DNA of 64,000 nt, from assembly GCF_004349105.1 (NCBI RefSeq), contig NZ_SMLB01000031.1, positions 1-64,000 on the forward strand. The letters run 5' to 3'. Origin of the DNA: Jiangella aurantiaca. GTDB taxonomy: Bacteria; Actinomycetota; Actinomycetes; Jiangellales; Jiangellaceae. Position 1 is the stretch's first letter; the number at the start of each line of letters is the position of its first letter. Shown here piece by piece: positions 18,857-27,147 of this stretch. The position numbers were made by a program, and so were the translations under genes. Below the pieces are notes generated by a model, which did no database searches, was not told the DNA's origin, and worked only from the letters and a program-made list of their open reading frames with translations.

Positions 18857-21691
18857 TCACGCCGGGTGACGAGCGTCACGGCCGCGGCGCAGGACGGCGG
18901 GCATCCGCGGGACCGGCGCGCCGAGGAGGTCGCCGGCCTCGTCGCTCGTCAGGCTGCGCATCTCGCGCAGCAGGTCGGTCGAGCGGCTCCAGCTGTGCCG
19001 GGCGTCGCCGTCGCGGCCGAGTAGGCGCAGGATGTCGCCGTGCAGCCATCGGGCCAGCGCCTCGTCGACGCTGGAGCCGCACGCCTGGAACGCCTCGATC
19101 GCCGGCTCGAGGCAGTCGAGGGCGCGCTCCGGCCGCCCGGCGTCGAGGTGGGCGTCGCCGAGCCTGAACAGCGCGATGCCGGTGAGATGCGGGCTGTTGT
19201 CCAGCTGCAGCGCACGCTGCTGGCACGCGACAGCCTCGTCGAGCCGGCCGCTCAGGTGGTGACTGACGCCGAGCCGGGTGAGGGTGACCGCCTGCCCCTT
19301 GGCGTCGGCGATCTCGCGCTGCAGCTGCAGCGCCCGGCGGTACTGGACGAACGCCTCGTCGGTCCGGTCCAAATGGTGCAGGACGAAGCCGAGCGCGCTG
19401 CGGGCGTCGGCCTCGCTGTGGCGGTCGCCGCCCTCGTGCGCGGCGCGGACCGCTTCGAGACCGTGCTGGTGCGCCTCCGCCAGCCGGTTCAGCATGAAGT
19501 AGCCGTCGCTGAGACTCTGGTGGATCTTCGACCGCCACCGGGCCTGCCCGCTGTCGCCGAGCGTCGCGAGCGCGAGCTGACCGATGGCGACGAGGTCCGC
19601 CCAGCGGTCCTGGCTGCGCAGCGGGTGGGCCATGGCCGCCGCCAGGCCGGCCAGGATGGCCGGGCCGTCGCCGTCGAGCGCCGCGGCGTGGATCGCGGCG
19701 GCGGCGATGTTGTCGGACTCCGCCCGCACCCAGGCCGAGATGGCCGGGCCGTCGGGCAGGTCGGCGGCGGCCCGTCCCGGCTCGGTGGTCTCCGGCCCGA
19801 TCGCCGCGTGGCGATCGGACCACGCGACGCTCATGCGCGACGCGTGCCGCGCGGTGGCGAGATAGTGGTGGAGAGCCCGGCGGATGGCGTCGTCGCGGGC
19901 GGACGGGGTCAGCGTGCGCTCGGCCCGTTCGCGCGCGTAGAGGCGGACGAGGTCGTGCAGCATGAACCGGTCGCCCGGCGCCGCGATCAGCAGCTGGGCC
20001 TCCACCAGCTGGTCCAGCGCCCGCCGTGTCGACGCAAGCGGACGACCGGCCAGCGCGGCCGCGGTGTGGACGGTGAAGTCGGCGAAGCCGGCCAGGCCCA
20101 GGCCGGTGAAGACCTCCGCCGGCGCGTCCGGCAGCGCGGCGTAGGCGACGTCGCAGCTGGCCCGCACCGCGAGGTCGTCGTGCTCCAGCTCGTCGAGGCG
20201 ATGCTGCGCGTCGTCCAGGCGGTCGCGCAGCGACGCGAGCGTCCAGTCGGGCCGGGACAGCAGCCGCGCGCCGGCCACCCGGACAGCCAGCGGGAGCAGG
20301 CCGCACAGCGCCACGACCTCGGCGGCGACCTCCGGCTCCGCGGCGACGCGCGCCGCACCGGCCAGCGCGGCGAGCAGGTCCACTGCCTCGTCCGGCGGGA
20401 GCGTCCCGAGCGCCAGCTGCCGGGCGCCGGCGAACGTCGCGAGCACCCGGCGGCTGGTGACGAGCAGGGCCGGCCCGGCATCCGGGCCGGGCAGCAGCGG
20501 CCGGACCTGCGCGGCGGAGTCGGCGTCGTCCAGCACGATCAGCAGCCGCCGCCCGGCGACGGTGGCGCGGAACAGCGTGGCGGCCGCGGACGGGTCGGCG
20601 GGGACGTACCGCTCCTCGACGCCGAGCGCGCTGAGCAGCCTGACGAGCACGTCGTGCGGCCGTAGCGGGCGGACGCCCGGCGTCGCGCCGCGCAGGTTCA
20701 CGTACAGCTGGCCGTCGGGGAACTGCGCGGCGGCCACGTGCGCCGCCCGCAGGGCGAGGGCGGACTTGCCCACGCCGCCGGGCCCGCTGACGGCGACGAC
20801 GGCGGGCCGGTTGCCGCCCTCCGTCAGCCAGGCGGTGACGCGCCGCACCTCGTCGCGCCGCCCGGTGAAGGCCGGATCGGCGGGCGGCAGCTCGGCCGGG
20901 CGGGTCGAGGCCGGGCTGGTCCCCGCCGGGTCGCGGGGCGGTGGCGGGGCGAGCGCCGGGTCCTCGGTCAGGATGGCCCGCTCCAGTTCGCGCAGCTCCG
21001 GTCCCGGCTCCAGCCCCAGCTCCTCGACCAGGGCGGCGCGGGCGCGGTGGTAGACGTCGAGCGCGTCGGCCGTGCGCCCGGATCGGTGCAGAGCGAGCAT
21101 CAGCTGGCGGTACAGCCGCTGCCGCAACGGATTCGCGGCGACCAGCGAGGTCAGCTCGGCGACCAGCAGGTCGTGCCGGCCGCGTTCGAGGTCGGCCTCG
21201 AAACGCAGCTCGACCACCGCCAGCCGCAGCTCACCGAGCCGGGCCGCCTCCAGGTCGACGGTGCCGGACTCGGGGACGTCGGCGTAGGCCGACGGTCCGC
21301 GCCAGAGCGCCACGGCGTTGTGGAACAGCTCCGCGGCCTGCGCGACGTCGCCGGCCGCGAGGGCGTCGCGACCGTCCGCGGCCAGCCGCTGGAACTCCTC
21401 GTCGTCGGCCTCGCCGGGACGTACCTCGAGCTGGTAGCCGGAGCGATGGTGGACGATCCGGGACTCGCCGAGCAGCCGCCGCAGCCGGTGGACGTAGCTC
21501 TGCAGGTTCGCCCGCGCCGACCGCGGCGGGCGGCCGTCCCACAGCGCCTCCAGGAGCGTGTCGGCGGAGACCCGGGTGTTGCGGCGGGTCAGCAGGACGG
21601 CCAGCAGCTGCCGCTGCTTGGCCGAGGTGACGGGGACGGCCGTGCCGTGGTCGTCGTGGACCGCCAAGGGGCCCAGGACGCCGAACCTCAT
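18857..21691 (-). CDS. SARP/AfsR-type regulator with NB-ARC and TPR domains
   Basis: The 944-residue product combines an OmpR-like winged helix (about 1-95), a bacterial transcriptional activation domain (about 95-245), an NB-ARC-type ATPase with Walker A GPGGVGKSAL near residue 305 and a LLIVLDDAD Walker B, and a C-terminal array of TPR-like helical repeats (about 690-920). This is the architecture of AfsR-like regulators, which activate secondary-metabolite or cell-surface genes in response to an unknown signal. No biosynthetic cluster is visible next to it; the nearest genes are an ABC exporter and a two-component system. Its promoter region contains a 77-bp stem-loop structure with GTACTTC/GAAGTAC half-sites (21704-21780). 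Confidence 0.93.
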   Translation of the reverse strand: MRFGVLGPLAVHDDHGTAVPVTSAKQRQLLAVLLTRRNTRVSADTLLEALWDGRPPRSARANLQSYVHRLRRLLGESRIVHHRSGYQLEVRPGEADDEEFQRLAADGRDALAAGDVAQAAELFHNAVALWRGPSAYADVPESGTVDLEAARLGELRLAVVELRFEADLERGRHDLLVAELTSLVAANPLRQRLYRQLMLALHRSGRTADALDVYHRARAALVEELGLEPGPELRELERAILTEDPALAPPPPRDPAGTSPASTRPAELPPADPAFTGRRDEVRRVTAWLTEGGNRPAVVAVSGPGGVGKSALALRAAHVAAAQFPDGQLYVNLRGATPGVRPLRPHDVLVRLLSALGVEERYVPADPSAAATLFRATVAGRRLLIVLDDADSAAQVRPLLPGPDAGPALLVTSRRVLATFAGARQLALGTLPPDEAVDLLAALAGAARVAAEPEVAAEVVALCGLLPLAVRVAGARLLSRPDWTLASLRDRLDDAQHRLDELEHDDLAVRASCDVAYAALPDAPAEVFTGLGLAGFADFTVHTAAALAGRPLASTRRALDQLVEAQLLIAAPGDRFMLHDLVRLYARERAERTLTPSARDDAIRRALHHYLATARHASRMSVAWSDRHAAIGPETTEPGRAAADLPDGPAISAWVRAESDNIAAAAIHAAALDGDGPAILAGLAAAMAHPLRSQDRWADLVAIGQLALATLGDSGQARWRSKIHQSLSDGYFMLNRLAEAHQHGLEAVRAAHEGGDRHSEADARSALGFVLHHLDRTDEAFVQYRRALQLQREIADAKGQAVTLTRLGVSHHLSGRLDEAVACQQRALQLDNSPHLTGIALFRLGDAHLDAGRPERALDCLEPAIEAFQACGSSVDEALARWLHGDILRLLGRDGDARHSWSRSTDLLREMRSLTSDEAGDLLGAPVPRMPAVLRRGRDARHPA

Positions 21692-21703
21692 CGAACCTCC
21701 CCG

Positions 21704-21780
21704 CCGAACGCCGCCGCCGCGCCCCGGTAGCGTACTTCACGGACGAAGTACTTCTTCCGGTTCGCGGCGACGGCGTTCGG
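21704..21780. promoter_or_regulatory. Stem-loop enclosing a palindromic operator
   Basis: Arms 21704-21720 and 21764-21780 (CCGAACGCCG-c-CGCCGC and its complement) pair over 17 positions with one mismatch. The loop contains GTACTTC (21732-21738), its complement GAAGTAC (21745-21751) and the perfect 10-mer GAAGTACTTC (21745-21754). The block lies between the start of the SARP gene (21691) and the end of the ABC permease gene (21795). It may combine the exporter terminator with the regulator's own binding site. Confidence 0.5.
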
Positions 21781-21794
21781 CCGCCGCCCGGGGA

Positions 21795-22718
21795 TCAGAC
21801 GACGTCGCGGCGCCGCATCAGCAGTGCCGCGACGGCGGCGAAGACCACGAGATACGCCGCCACCAGCAGCGTCGCCGGGCCGCCATCGAGCACGGTGAGC
21901 ACGCCCGGCGCACCGTCGGGGTCACCCTCGGCGCCGGCGCCCAGTGCGCCGGCCACCGACCCTGCCGCCGTCCCCGGCAGCACGTTCGTCACGTACTCGA
22001 CGCCGCTGAGCAGGTTGCCGACGCCGCGCAGCAGGTTCTCGATCACCAGCGACCACACCAGGCCGAGGCCGACCGCCAGCGCCGGGCTGCGGGTCAGTAC
22101 GCCGACCAGCACGCCGGCCGCCGCCCACATCCCGAAGATCAACAGCCCGCCGCCGACCGACTCGGCCAGCGCGCCGAGCTCGGGCCAGACGATGCTCTGG
22201 CCCTCGACGACGGCGATCAGCGTCGACGCCGCGAAGTCCAGTGCCACCGTCGCCGCGACCACCGCGACCACCGCCACACCCACGGCGGCCAGCGTCCCGC
22301 CGAACGCGGACAACCGGCCCGGACCCTGCGTGAGCACGGTCTTCCAGGTGCCCCAGCCGAACCCACTCCCGGCGGCCAGCGCGCCGAGGATGAACATGAT
22401 CGCGCCGCCGAACATCGGCATGCCGCCGGTGAGGACCGACGGGATCGCCGCGGGCAGCAGCTCCGGCAGCAGGGCCTCCGGCGCGACGCCCTCGTTGGAG
22501 AAGCCGGAGGACCCGGTCGCGTACGCGACGTAGTTGAAGAGGTACGCGAAGGTGAGGTTGAGCAGCAGCCACACCGTCGCCAGGACCCAGACCGCGGGCC
22601 ACTTGCGCAGCCGGAGCAGCTCGGCCCGGGCGCTGGCGAGCAGGCCGCCGAGCGCGGTCGGGACGGCCCGGGTCTCGCCGCGGGCGGCGGGCCGGCCGGT
22701 CATCGTCGCGGTGCTCAT
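21795..22718 (-). CDS. ABC-2 type exporter permease
   Basis: The 307-residue membrane protein has about six hydrophobic helices and the long extracytoplasmic loop after helix 1 that is usual for ABC-2 (DrrB/NatB-like) permeases. It starts with a Ser/Thr/Arg-rich cytoplasmic tail and RAELLRLRKWPAVWVLA, the typical entry to helix 1, and ends in the cytoplasmic RRRDVV. It is paired with the ATPase at 22715-23620, whose stop overlaps its start by four bases. Substrate unknown; antibiotics, lipids and peptides are typical for such pairs. The adjoining divergent kinase/regulator pair suggests drug or envelope-stress control. Confidence 0.88.
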   Translation of the reverse strand: MSTATMTGRPAARGETRAVPTALGGLLASARAELLRLRKWPAVWVLATVWLLLNLTFAYLFNYVAYATGSSGFSNEGVAPEALLPELLPAAIPSVLTGGMPMFGGAIMFILGALAAGSGFGWGTWKTVLTQGPGRLSAFGGTLAAVGVAVVAVVAATVALDFAASTLIAVVEGQSIVWPELGALAESVGGGLLIFGMWAAAGVLVGVLTRSPALAVGLGLVWSLVIENLLRGVGNLLSGVEYVTNVLPGTAAGSVAGALGAGAEGDPDGAPGVLTVLDGGPATLLVAAYLVVFAAVAALLMRRRDVV

Positions 22719-23620
22719 CGGTTCTCCTCCTGGTCGGTCGTCATCTCGAAGAACACGTCCTCCAGAGACCGCTCCGACGGGCGGATCTCGTGGATGTCGG
22801 CGCCGGCCGCGACCAGCGCGCGGGCCAGCTCCGGCGCCCGGTCCTCGGGCAGCTCCAGCCGCACGCCCGCGTCCGTGAGCTGGACGGCGTCGTCGCCGGC
22901 CACCTGCATCGACACCGAGAGCGCCAGCTCCACCGGCTGCGCGCGGACCAGCAGCGTGCTGGCGCCGCGCAGCTCGGCGACGGTGCTCTCGGCCAGCAGC
23001 CGGCCGTGCGCGATGACGCCGACGCGGTCGCAGATCTCCTGCACCTCGGCCAGCAGGTGGCTGGACAGCAGCACCGTCTGGCCCTGCTCGGCGAGGTCGA
23101 CGACGAGCTTGCGCATGTCGGCCATACCGCCGGGGTCGAGGCCGTTCGTCGGCTCGTCCAGGACCAGCAGGTCCGGCTCGCCGAGCAGCGCCGACGCGAC
23201 ACCGAGCCGTTGCTTCATGCCCAGCGAGTACGACTTGAACGCGTCGTCACCGCGCTCAGACAGGTCGACCCGGGCGAGTGCGTCTTCCACGGCCTGGTCG
23301 GAGACGCCCTGGTAGCGGGCCATGACCCGCAGGTTGTCGCGGCCGGAGAGGTAGGGGTAGAAGCCGGGACCCTCGACCAGCGCGCCGACCCGTGCCGTCG
23401 CGCCGGACTCTCCTGGCGCATGGCCCAGGATCGTCGCGGTCCCGCTGGTGGGACGGACCAGGCCGAGCAGCATGCGCAGCGTGGTCGTCTTGCCGGCTCC
23501 GTTCGGTCCGAGGAAGCCGTACACCTCACCGCGGCGGACGGTGAGGCTCACGTCGTCGACGGCGAGCCTGTCGCCGTAGCGCTTGGTCAGCCGGTCGGTG
23601 ACCACGATGGTGTTCGTCAT
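22715..23620 (-). CDS. ABC-2 exporter ATPase (DrrA/CcmA-like)
   Basis: The 301-residue ATPase shows all motifs of the family: Walker A GPNGAGKTT (about 39-47), Q-loop region ALVEGPGFYPYLSG, signature YSLGMKQ, Walker B LLVLDEPTNGLDP and the H-loop LLSSHLL. The C-terminal 80 residues form the extra domain seen in DrrA-like exporters. It overlaps the permease gene by ATGA and is divergent from a histidine kinase gene; this exporter plus two-component arrangement usually means that the sensor detects the exported compound or the damage it causes. Confidence 0.94.
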   Translation of the reverse strand: MTNTIVVTDRLTKRYGDRLAVDDVSLTVRRGEVYGFLGPNGAGKTTTLRMLLGLVRPTSGTATILGHAPGESGATARVGALVEGPGFYPYLSGRDNLRVMARYQGVSDQAVEDALARVDLSERGDDAFKSYSLGMKQRLGVASALLGEPDLLVLDEPTNGLDPGGMADMRKLVVDLAEQGQTVLLSSHLLAEVQEICDRVGVIAHGRLLAESTVAELRGASTLLVRAQPVELALSVSMQVAGDDAVQLTDAGVRLELPEDRAPELARALVAAGADIHEIRPSERSLEDVFFEMTTDQEENR

Positions 23621-23649
23621 GGCTCCACGCTCTCGCGCGGCCGCCGTCG

Positions 23650-23724
23650 CTGGCGTCGGCCGCAGAGCGGCATTCCGCGTACGCAGATCCGCGTAGTCCG
23701 GTTACGCCGCGGCGCCGACGCCAG
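23650..23724. promoter_or_regulatory. Divergent promoter region with repeats
   Basis: Between the exporter operon (start 23620, minus) and the sensor kinase (start 23743, plus) lie an 11-bp inverted repeat, CTGGCGTCGGC (23650-23660) and its complement (23714-23724), and inside it a direct repeat CCGCGTA at 23675-23681 and 23689-23695. The 14-bp phasing of the direct repeat would suit a response-regulator dimer, most likely the one at 24951. This assignment is inference. Confidence 0.4.
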
Positions 23725-23742
23725 TGGTCGCCGCGCGCGTCT

Positions 23743-24954
23743 ATGGTCGAGTCCGTGGAGAGGTTCGCCCGGTTCAAGATGTCGGCGCTCGACGTCGGCA
23801 TCGCGCTGTTGCTGCTGTTCGTCGGAATCGCGGGCACACACGGTGCCAGCGCCAGCCAGGACGGCGGCCGCGACGCCGACGCGCTCGCGTTCGCGCTGGT
23901 GGTCATCGCGACACTGCCGTTCGCCCTGCGGAGCCGGTACCCGCGCACCGTTCTCGTGGTCAGCGGCGCGGCCCTGCTGTCGTACCTCGCGGCCGATTAT
24001 CCCTACGGGCCGATCATGTTCACCATCCTGGTGATCAGCTTCACCCTCGGTTACCGGCTGCCGCATCGGATCGCGCTGCGCTGGGTCGGCGGCTACTGGG
24101 CGCTCGTTGCCCTGGTGTCGGTGTTCCGCCTGCTCGACGATCCCGGCGACTTCTGGCGGCAGGCCACCGCCGGAGCCGTGGGTTCGCTGGCCGCGTTCGC
24201 CGCGCCGCTGGCCGTCGGCGCGGCGCTGAAGACGCGGCGCGAGTCGCAGGCCGACGTGCGCGCGGCGCAGGCCCGCCGGGCGGTGTCTGAGGAGCGGCTG
24301 CGGATGGCGCAGGAGCTGCACGACTCCGTCGGCCACGGCCTCGCGGTCATCGCGATGCAGGCCGGTGTCGCGCTGCACGTCCTGGACCGCAACCCGGAGA
24401 AGGTGCGGGCCGCGCTGGAGGCGATCCGCGACACCAGCAAGGCGTCGCTCGACGGGCTGCGGGCCGAGCTGCAGGTGCTGCGCAGCCCGGTCACCGACGC
24501 CGCGCCGCGCCGGCCCGACCTCGGGCTGGCCGAGCTGGACGTGCTGCTCGACCGCATCCGGGCCGGTGGAGTGGAGGTGGACGCCGACGTCGAGGGCCAC
24601 ACCGACCTGCCGCCGGACATCGACGTGGCGGCGTATCGGATCGTGCAGGAGTCGCTGACCAACGTGCTGCGCCACGCCGCCGCCACCCGCGCAGAGGTGC
24701 GCATCCGGCGCTCCGGCGACGAGCTGCTGCTGGACGTGAGCGACGACGGCGTGGGCGGGGCGCCGCCGGGGCCGTCGTCGTCGCCGGAGGGGGACGGGTC
24801 GGGGACCGGGATCGCCGGTATGCGCGCCCGGGCCGAGGCGCTCGGCGGCCGGCTGCAGGCGGGGCCGCGCGGCGGCGGCGGGTTCGCCGTCCACGCCCGG
24901 CTGCCGCTGGTGGACGCGGACCGCGCGCCGGACATGTCAGGATCGACGTCATGA
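23743..24954 (+). CDS. Sensor histidine kinase (NarL/DesK class)
   Basis: The 403-residue kinase has an N-terminal membrane domain of about four or five helices (about 12-165) with no large extracytoplasmic loop, a short coiled linker, a HisKA_3 dimerisation domain with the phospho-acceptor His193 in ELHDSVGHGL, and a C-terminal HATPase_c domain (N-box QESLTNVLRHA, G1 DVSDDGVGG, G2 GTGIAGM). Its stop overlaps the start of the response regulator (ATGA). It is divergent from the ABC exporter and probably senses the exported compound within the membrane. A GTG at 23755 is an alternative start. The Gly/Ser-rich insert in the ATP lid is a local low-complexity expansion. Confidence 0.92.
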   Translation: MVESVERFARFKMSALDVGIALLLLFVGIAGTHGASASQDGGRDADALAFALVVIATLPFALRSRYPRTVLVVSGAALLSYLAADYPYGPIMFTILVISFTLGYRLPHRIALRWVGGYWALVALVSVFRLLDDPGDFWRQATAGAVGSLAAFAAPLAVGAALKTRRESQADVRAAQARRAVSEERLRMAQELHDSVGHGLAVIAMQAGVALHVLDRNPEKVRAALEAIRDTSKASLDGLRAELQVLRSPVTDAAPRRPDLGLAELDVLLDRIRAGGVEVDADVEGHTDLPPDIDVAAYRIVQESLTNVLRHAAATRAEVRIRRSGDELLLDVSDDGVGGAPPGPSSSPEGDGSGTGIAGMRARAEALGGRLQAGPRGGGGFAVHARLPLVDADRAPDMSGSTS

Positions 24955-25631
24955 CGGATGGCGGGCGTGACGGTGTGATCCGGGTTGCGGTGGTCGACGA
25001 CCAGGCGCTGGTGCGCATGGGGCTGGCCACACTCCTGGAGACCGAGGACGACACCGAGCTGGCCGGCGAGGCCGCCGACGGCCGGGCCGGGCTGGACCTC
25101 GTCCGGCGCACGAAGCCCGACGTCGTGCTGATGGACATCCGCATGCCGGTGCTCGACGGCCTGGCCGCGCTGCGCGAGATCACCGCCGACCCGGAGCTGA
25201 GCGGCGTCAAGGTCATCGTGCTCACGACGTTCGAGCTGGACGAGTACGTCTTCGAGGCGCTGCGCGGCGGGGCCAGCGGGTTCGTCCTCAAGGACTCGCT
25301 GCCGGCCGAGCTGTTGCACGCCATCCGGGTGGTCGCCGACGGCGCCAGCCTGCTCTCGCCGTCGGTCACGCGCCGGGTCATCGAGCAGTTCAGCGGGCGC
25401 GACGCGCCGGCCAGCGCGCCGCACCCGGAGCTGGACCGCCTCACCGAGCGCGAGCGCGAGATCGTCGCCTGGGTCGCGACCGGCCGGTCCAACGACGAGA
25501 TCGCCGCCGAGCTCGTCGTCAGCCCGGCGACCGTGCGCACCCACGTCAGCCGGGCGATGGTGAAGCTGCACGCCCGCGACCGCGCCCAGCTGGTCGTCTT
25601 CGCCGTCCAGTCGGGGCTGACGCTGCCGTGA
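24951..25631 (+). CDS. NarL/LuxR-type response regulator
   Basis: The 226-residue regulator has an N-terminal receiver domain (about 8-125) with the phospho-acceptor Asp62 in VLMDIRMPVLDG, the conserved Thr/Lys switch (LTTF, KDSL), and a C-terminal LuxR helix-turn-helix (about 158-218, LTEREREIVAWVATG then SPATVRTHVSRAMVKL). It is the partner of the kinase with which it overlaps by four bases. The likely targets are its own operon and the divergent exporter, through the CCGCGTA repeats between them. The downstream HAD gene begins in its stop codon. Confidence 0.94.
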   Translation: MTDGGRDGVIRVAVVDDQALVRMGLATLLETEDDTELAGEAADGRAGLDLVRRTKPDVVLMDIRMPVLDGLAALREITADPELSGVKVIVLTTFELDEYVFEALRGGASGFVLKDSLPAELLHAIRVVADGASLLSPSVTRRVIEQFSGRDAPASAPHPELDRLTEREREIVAWVATGRSNDEIAAELVVSPATVRTHVSRAMVKLHARDRAQLVVFAVQSGLTLP

Positions 25632-26410
25632 AGGTCGTCGCGACGGATCTCGACGGCACCCTGCTGCACAGCGACGGGACGGTGTCGCCGCGCAGCCGGG
25701 CGGCCCTGGCCCGGGCCGAGGACGCCGGCGCGACCGTCGTCTTCGTGTCCGGCCGGCCGCCGCGCTGGATCGACGTCCTGGCCGAGGAGGTCGGGTCGCA
25801 CGGGCTGGCGATCTGCGCGAACGGCGCCCTGGTCTACGACGTGCGCACGCGCGAGGTGGTCGAGGAGCACGGCCTGCCCGGCGACGTCGCACTGCAGGTC
25901 GCGCAGGCGATCCGGGCGAGCGTGCCGGGCGCGACGTTCGCCATCGAGCGGCGGCTGACGTTCGGCCAGGAGCCGTCCTTCCGTGGAACGTGGCCGGCAC
26001 CTGACGGGACCGTCGTGGCCGAGCTGGAGGAGCTGCTGGCCGAGCCGGTGTCCAAGCTGGTCGTCACGCATCCGGAGCTGGACGCGCCGGAGTTCATCTC
26101 GCGGGCCGCGGCCGTCGTCGGCTCACTGGCCGCCGCGACGTACTCCGGGCACGCGCCCGTGCTGGAGGTCAGCCGCGCCGGCGTCTCCAAGGCGTCCGCG
26201 CTGGCCGCGCTGTGCGGCTCGCTCGGCGTCGACGCGCACGACGTCGTGGCGTTCGGCGACATGCCCAACGACGTCCCGATGCTCACCTGGGCCGGCACGT
26301 CGTACGCCGTCCGCAACGCCCACCCCGACGCCGTCGCCGCCGCCACGCACCGCTGCCCCTCGAACGACGAGGACGGCGTCGCCCAGGTCCTGGAGCACCT
26401 CTTCCCCTGA
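25628..26410 (+). CDS. Cof-type HAD-superfamily phosphatase
   Basis: The 260-residue hydrolase has the four HAD motifs: DLDGTLL (nucleophile Asp7, acid Asp9), VFVSGRPP, a Lys in VSKASALAAL and GDMPNDVPML. The Cof-type C2 cap lies between motifs II and III. Such enzymes dephosphorylate sugar phosphates, flavin or pyridoxal phosphates and have broad specificity. The GTG start overlaps the response-regulator stop (GTGA), making it the third gene of the sensor operon, although a functional link is not obvious. It is followed by the 27-bp-arm palindrome at 26419. Confidence 0.9.
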   Translation: MKVVATDLDGTLLHSDGTVSPRSRAALARAEDAGATVVFVSGRPPRWIDVLAEEVGSHGLAICANGALVYDVRTREVVEEHGLPGDVALQVAQAIRASVPGATFAIERRLTFGQEPSFRGTWPAPDGTVVAELEELLAEPVSKLVVTHPELDAPEFISRAAAVVGSLAAATYSGHAPVLEVSRAGVSKASALAALCGSLGVDAHDVVAFGDMPNDVPMLTWAGTSYAVRNAHPDAVAAATHRCPSNDEDGVAQVLEHLFP

Positions 26411-26418
26411 CCCACAAC

Positions 26419-26480
26419 CACCAGGATTACCCGAGCCTCAACACGATTGCAGACGTGTTGAGGCTCGGGTAATCCTGGTG
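26419..26480. repeat. 27-bp-arm palindromic element P6
   Basis: Arm 26419-26445 begins CACCAGGATTACCCGAGCCT and is perfectly complementary to 26454-26480; the 8-nt loop is ATTGCAGA. The outer 7 bp (CACCAGG/CCTGGTG), the arm length, the loop length and the TTGCA core of the loop are shared with the element at 60439-60500. The right half recurs at 38470-38504 with one change. It lies between two convergent genes and may terminate both. Confidence 0.65.
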
Positions 26481-26566
26481 ACGGCCCCACGAACGCCCGA
26501 CACGGGCGGCAGGGGGACGGCCAACGCCGCATCCCCTGCCAACGCCGCACCTGGGGAGGGTCGCCG

Positions 26567-27133
26567 TCAGACGCGGGCGAGCACCGCGGCCAGTTGGTCG
26601 TCGAGGGGCGGGGCGCCGCGGCGGTTGTCGATCTCGGCGTGCGGCGCCGGCGGCGGGACGTCCGGCAGGGTGGCCGCGGTGAACTCGGCGAAGTTCGCCA
26701 GCTTCTGCCCGTCGCGGTCGTGGCCACGGCCGGTGATCCGCTCGCGCAGCGTGTCGCCGTCCGAGCGCACCCACAGCAGGTGCACCGGGTCGCCGCCGAG
26801 TCGGTCGACGTAGGCCGCCCAGGCGTCGAGGTCGCGGATCTGGCCGGTGAACGGCGCGACCAGGATCGCCGGGCAGCCGGCCGACCGGACCTCCGCGGCG
26901 GTGTCGGCGAGGCCGGCGTACTCGTGCACCTTGATGTGCTCGTCGTACCAGGGCCCCTCGCGCTCGCCGAACGGCCGCCCGTGCGTCTCGAGCGTCGCGA
27001 CCACGAACGGCGCGTAGACGGTGTCCTTGTCCAGCAGCGCGGGGGTGGGGTCGAGGAGCGCGGCCAGCTTGCGGGCGACGGTGGTCTTGCCGGCGCCGGG
27101 CGCGCCGGCGATCATCCAGACGGCGGGGGTCAC
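26567..27133 (-). CDS. P-loop kinase-like NTPase
   Basis: The 188-residue protein begins with a Walker A motif GAPGAGKTT (about 9-17) followed by a helix, resembling the AAA/zeta-toxin/gluconate-kinase-like group of small P-loop kinases. Other candidate functional spots are the LLDKDTV segment after strand 2, ILVAPFTG, LWVRSDGDTLRERI and the lid-like RGHDRDGQK. The phosphate acceptor is unknown. It starts with GTG at 27133, 14 bp before the end of the NAD(P)-binding gene on the same strand, so the two may be one transcript. No toxin-antitoxin partner is seen next to it, which argues against a zeta toxin. Confidence 0.8.
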   Translation of the reverse strand: MTPAVWMIAGAPGAGKTTVARKLAALLDPTPALLDKDTVYAPFVVATLETHGRPFGEREGPWYDEHIKVHEYAGLADTAAEVRSAGCPAILVAPFTGQIRDLDAWAAYVDRLGGDPVHLLWVRSDGDTLRERITGRGHDRDGQKLANFAEFTAATLPDVPPPAPHAEIDNRRGAPPLDDQLAAVLARV

Positions 27134-27147
27134 GTCCGATGAGACTA

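Noticed and set aside
18857-26410. Biosynthetic gene cluster around the SARP regulator
   Set aside because: No polyketide, peptide synthetase, terpene or RiPP genes are visible; only an exporter, sensor pair and a HAD phosphatase are nearby.
26419-26480. Part of a CRISPR array
   Set aside because: Single palindromes at distant sites with no regularly spaced direct repeats and no cas genes; they are inverted, not direct, repeats.
26567-27133. Zeta-type toxin of a toxin-antitoxin pair
   Set aside because: The P-loop fold is similar, but no small antitoxin gene adjoins it and the neighbour is an NAD(P)-binding protein.
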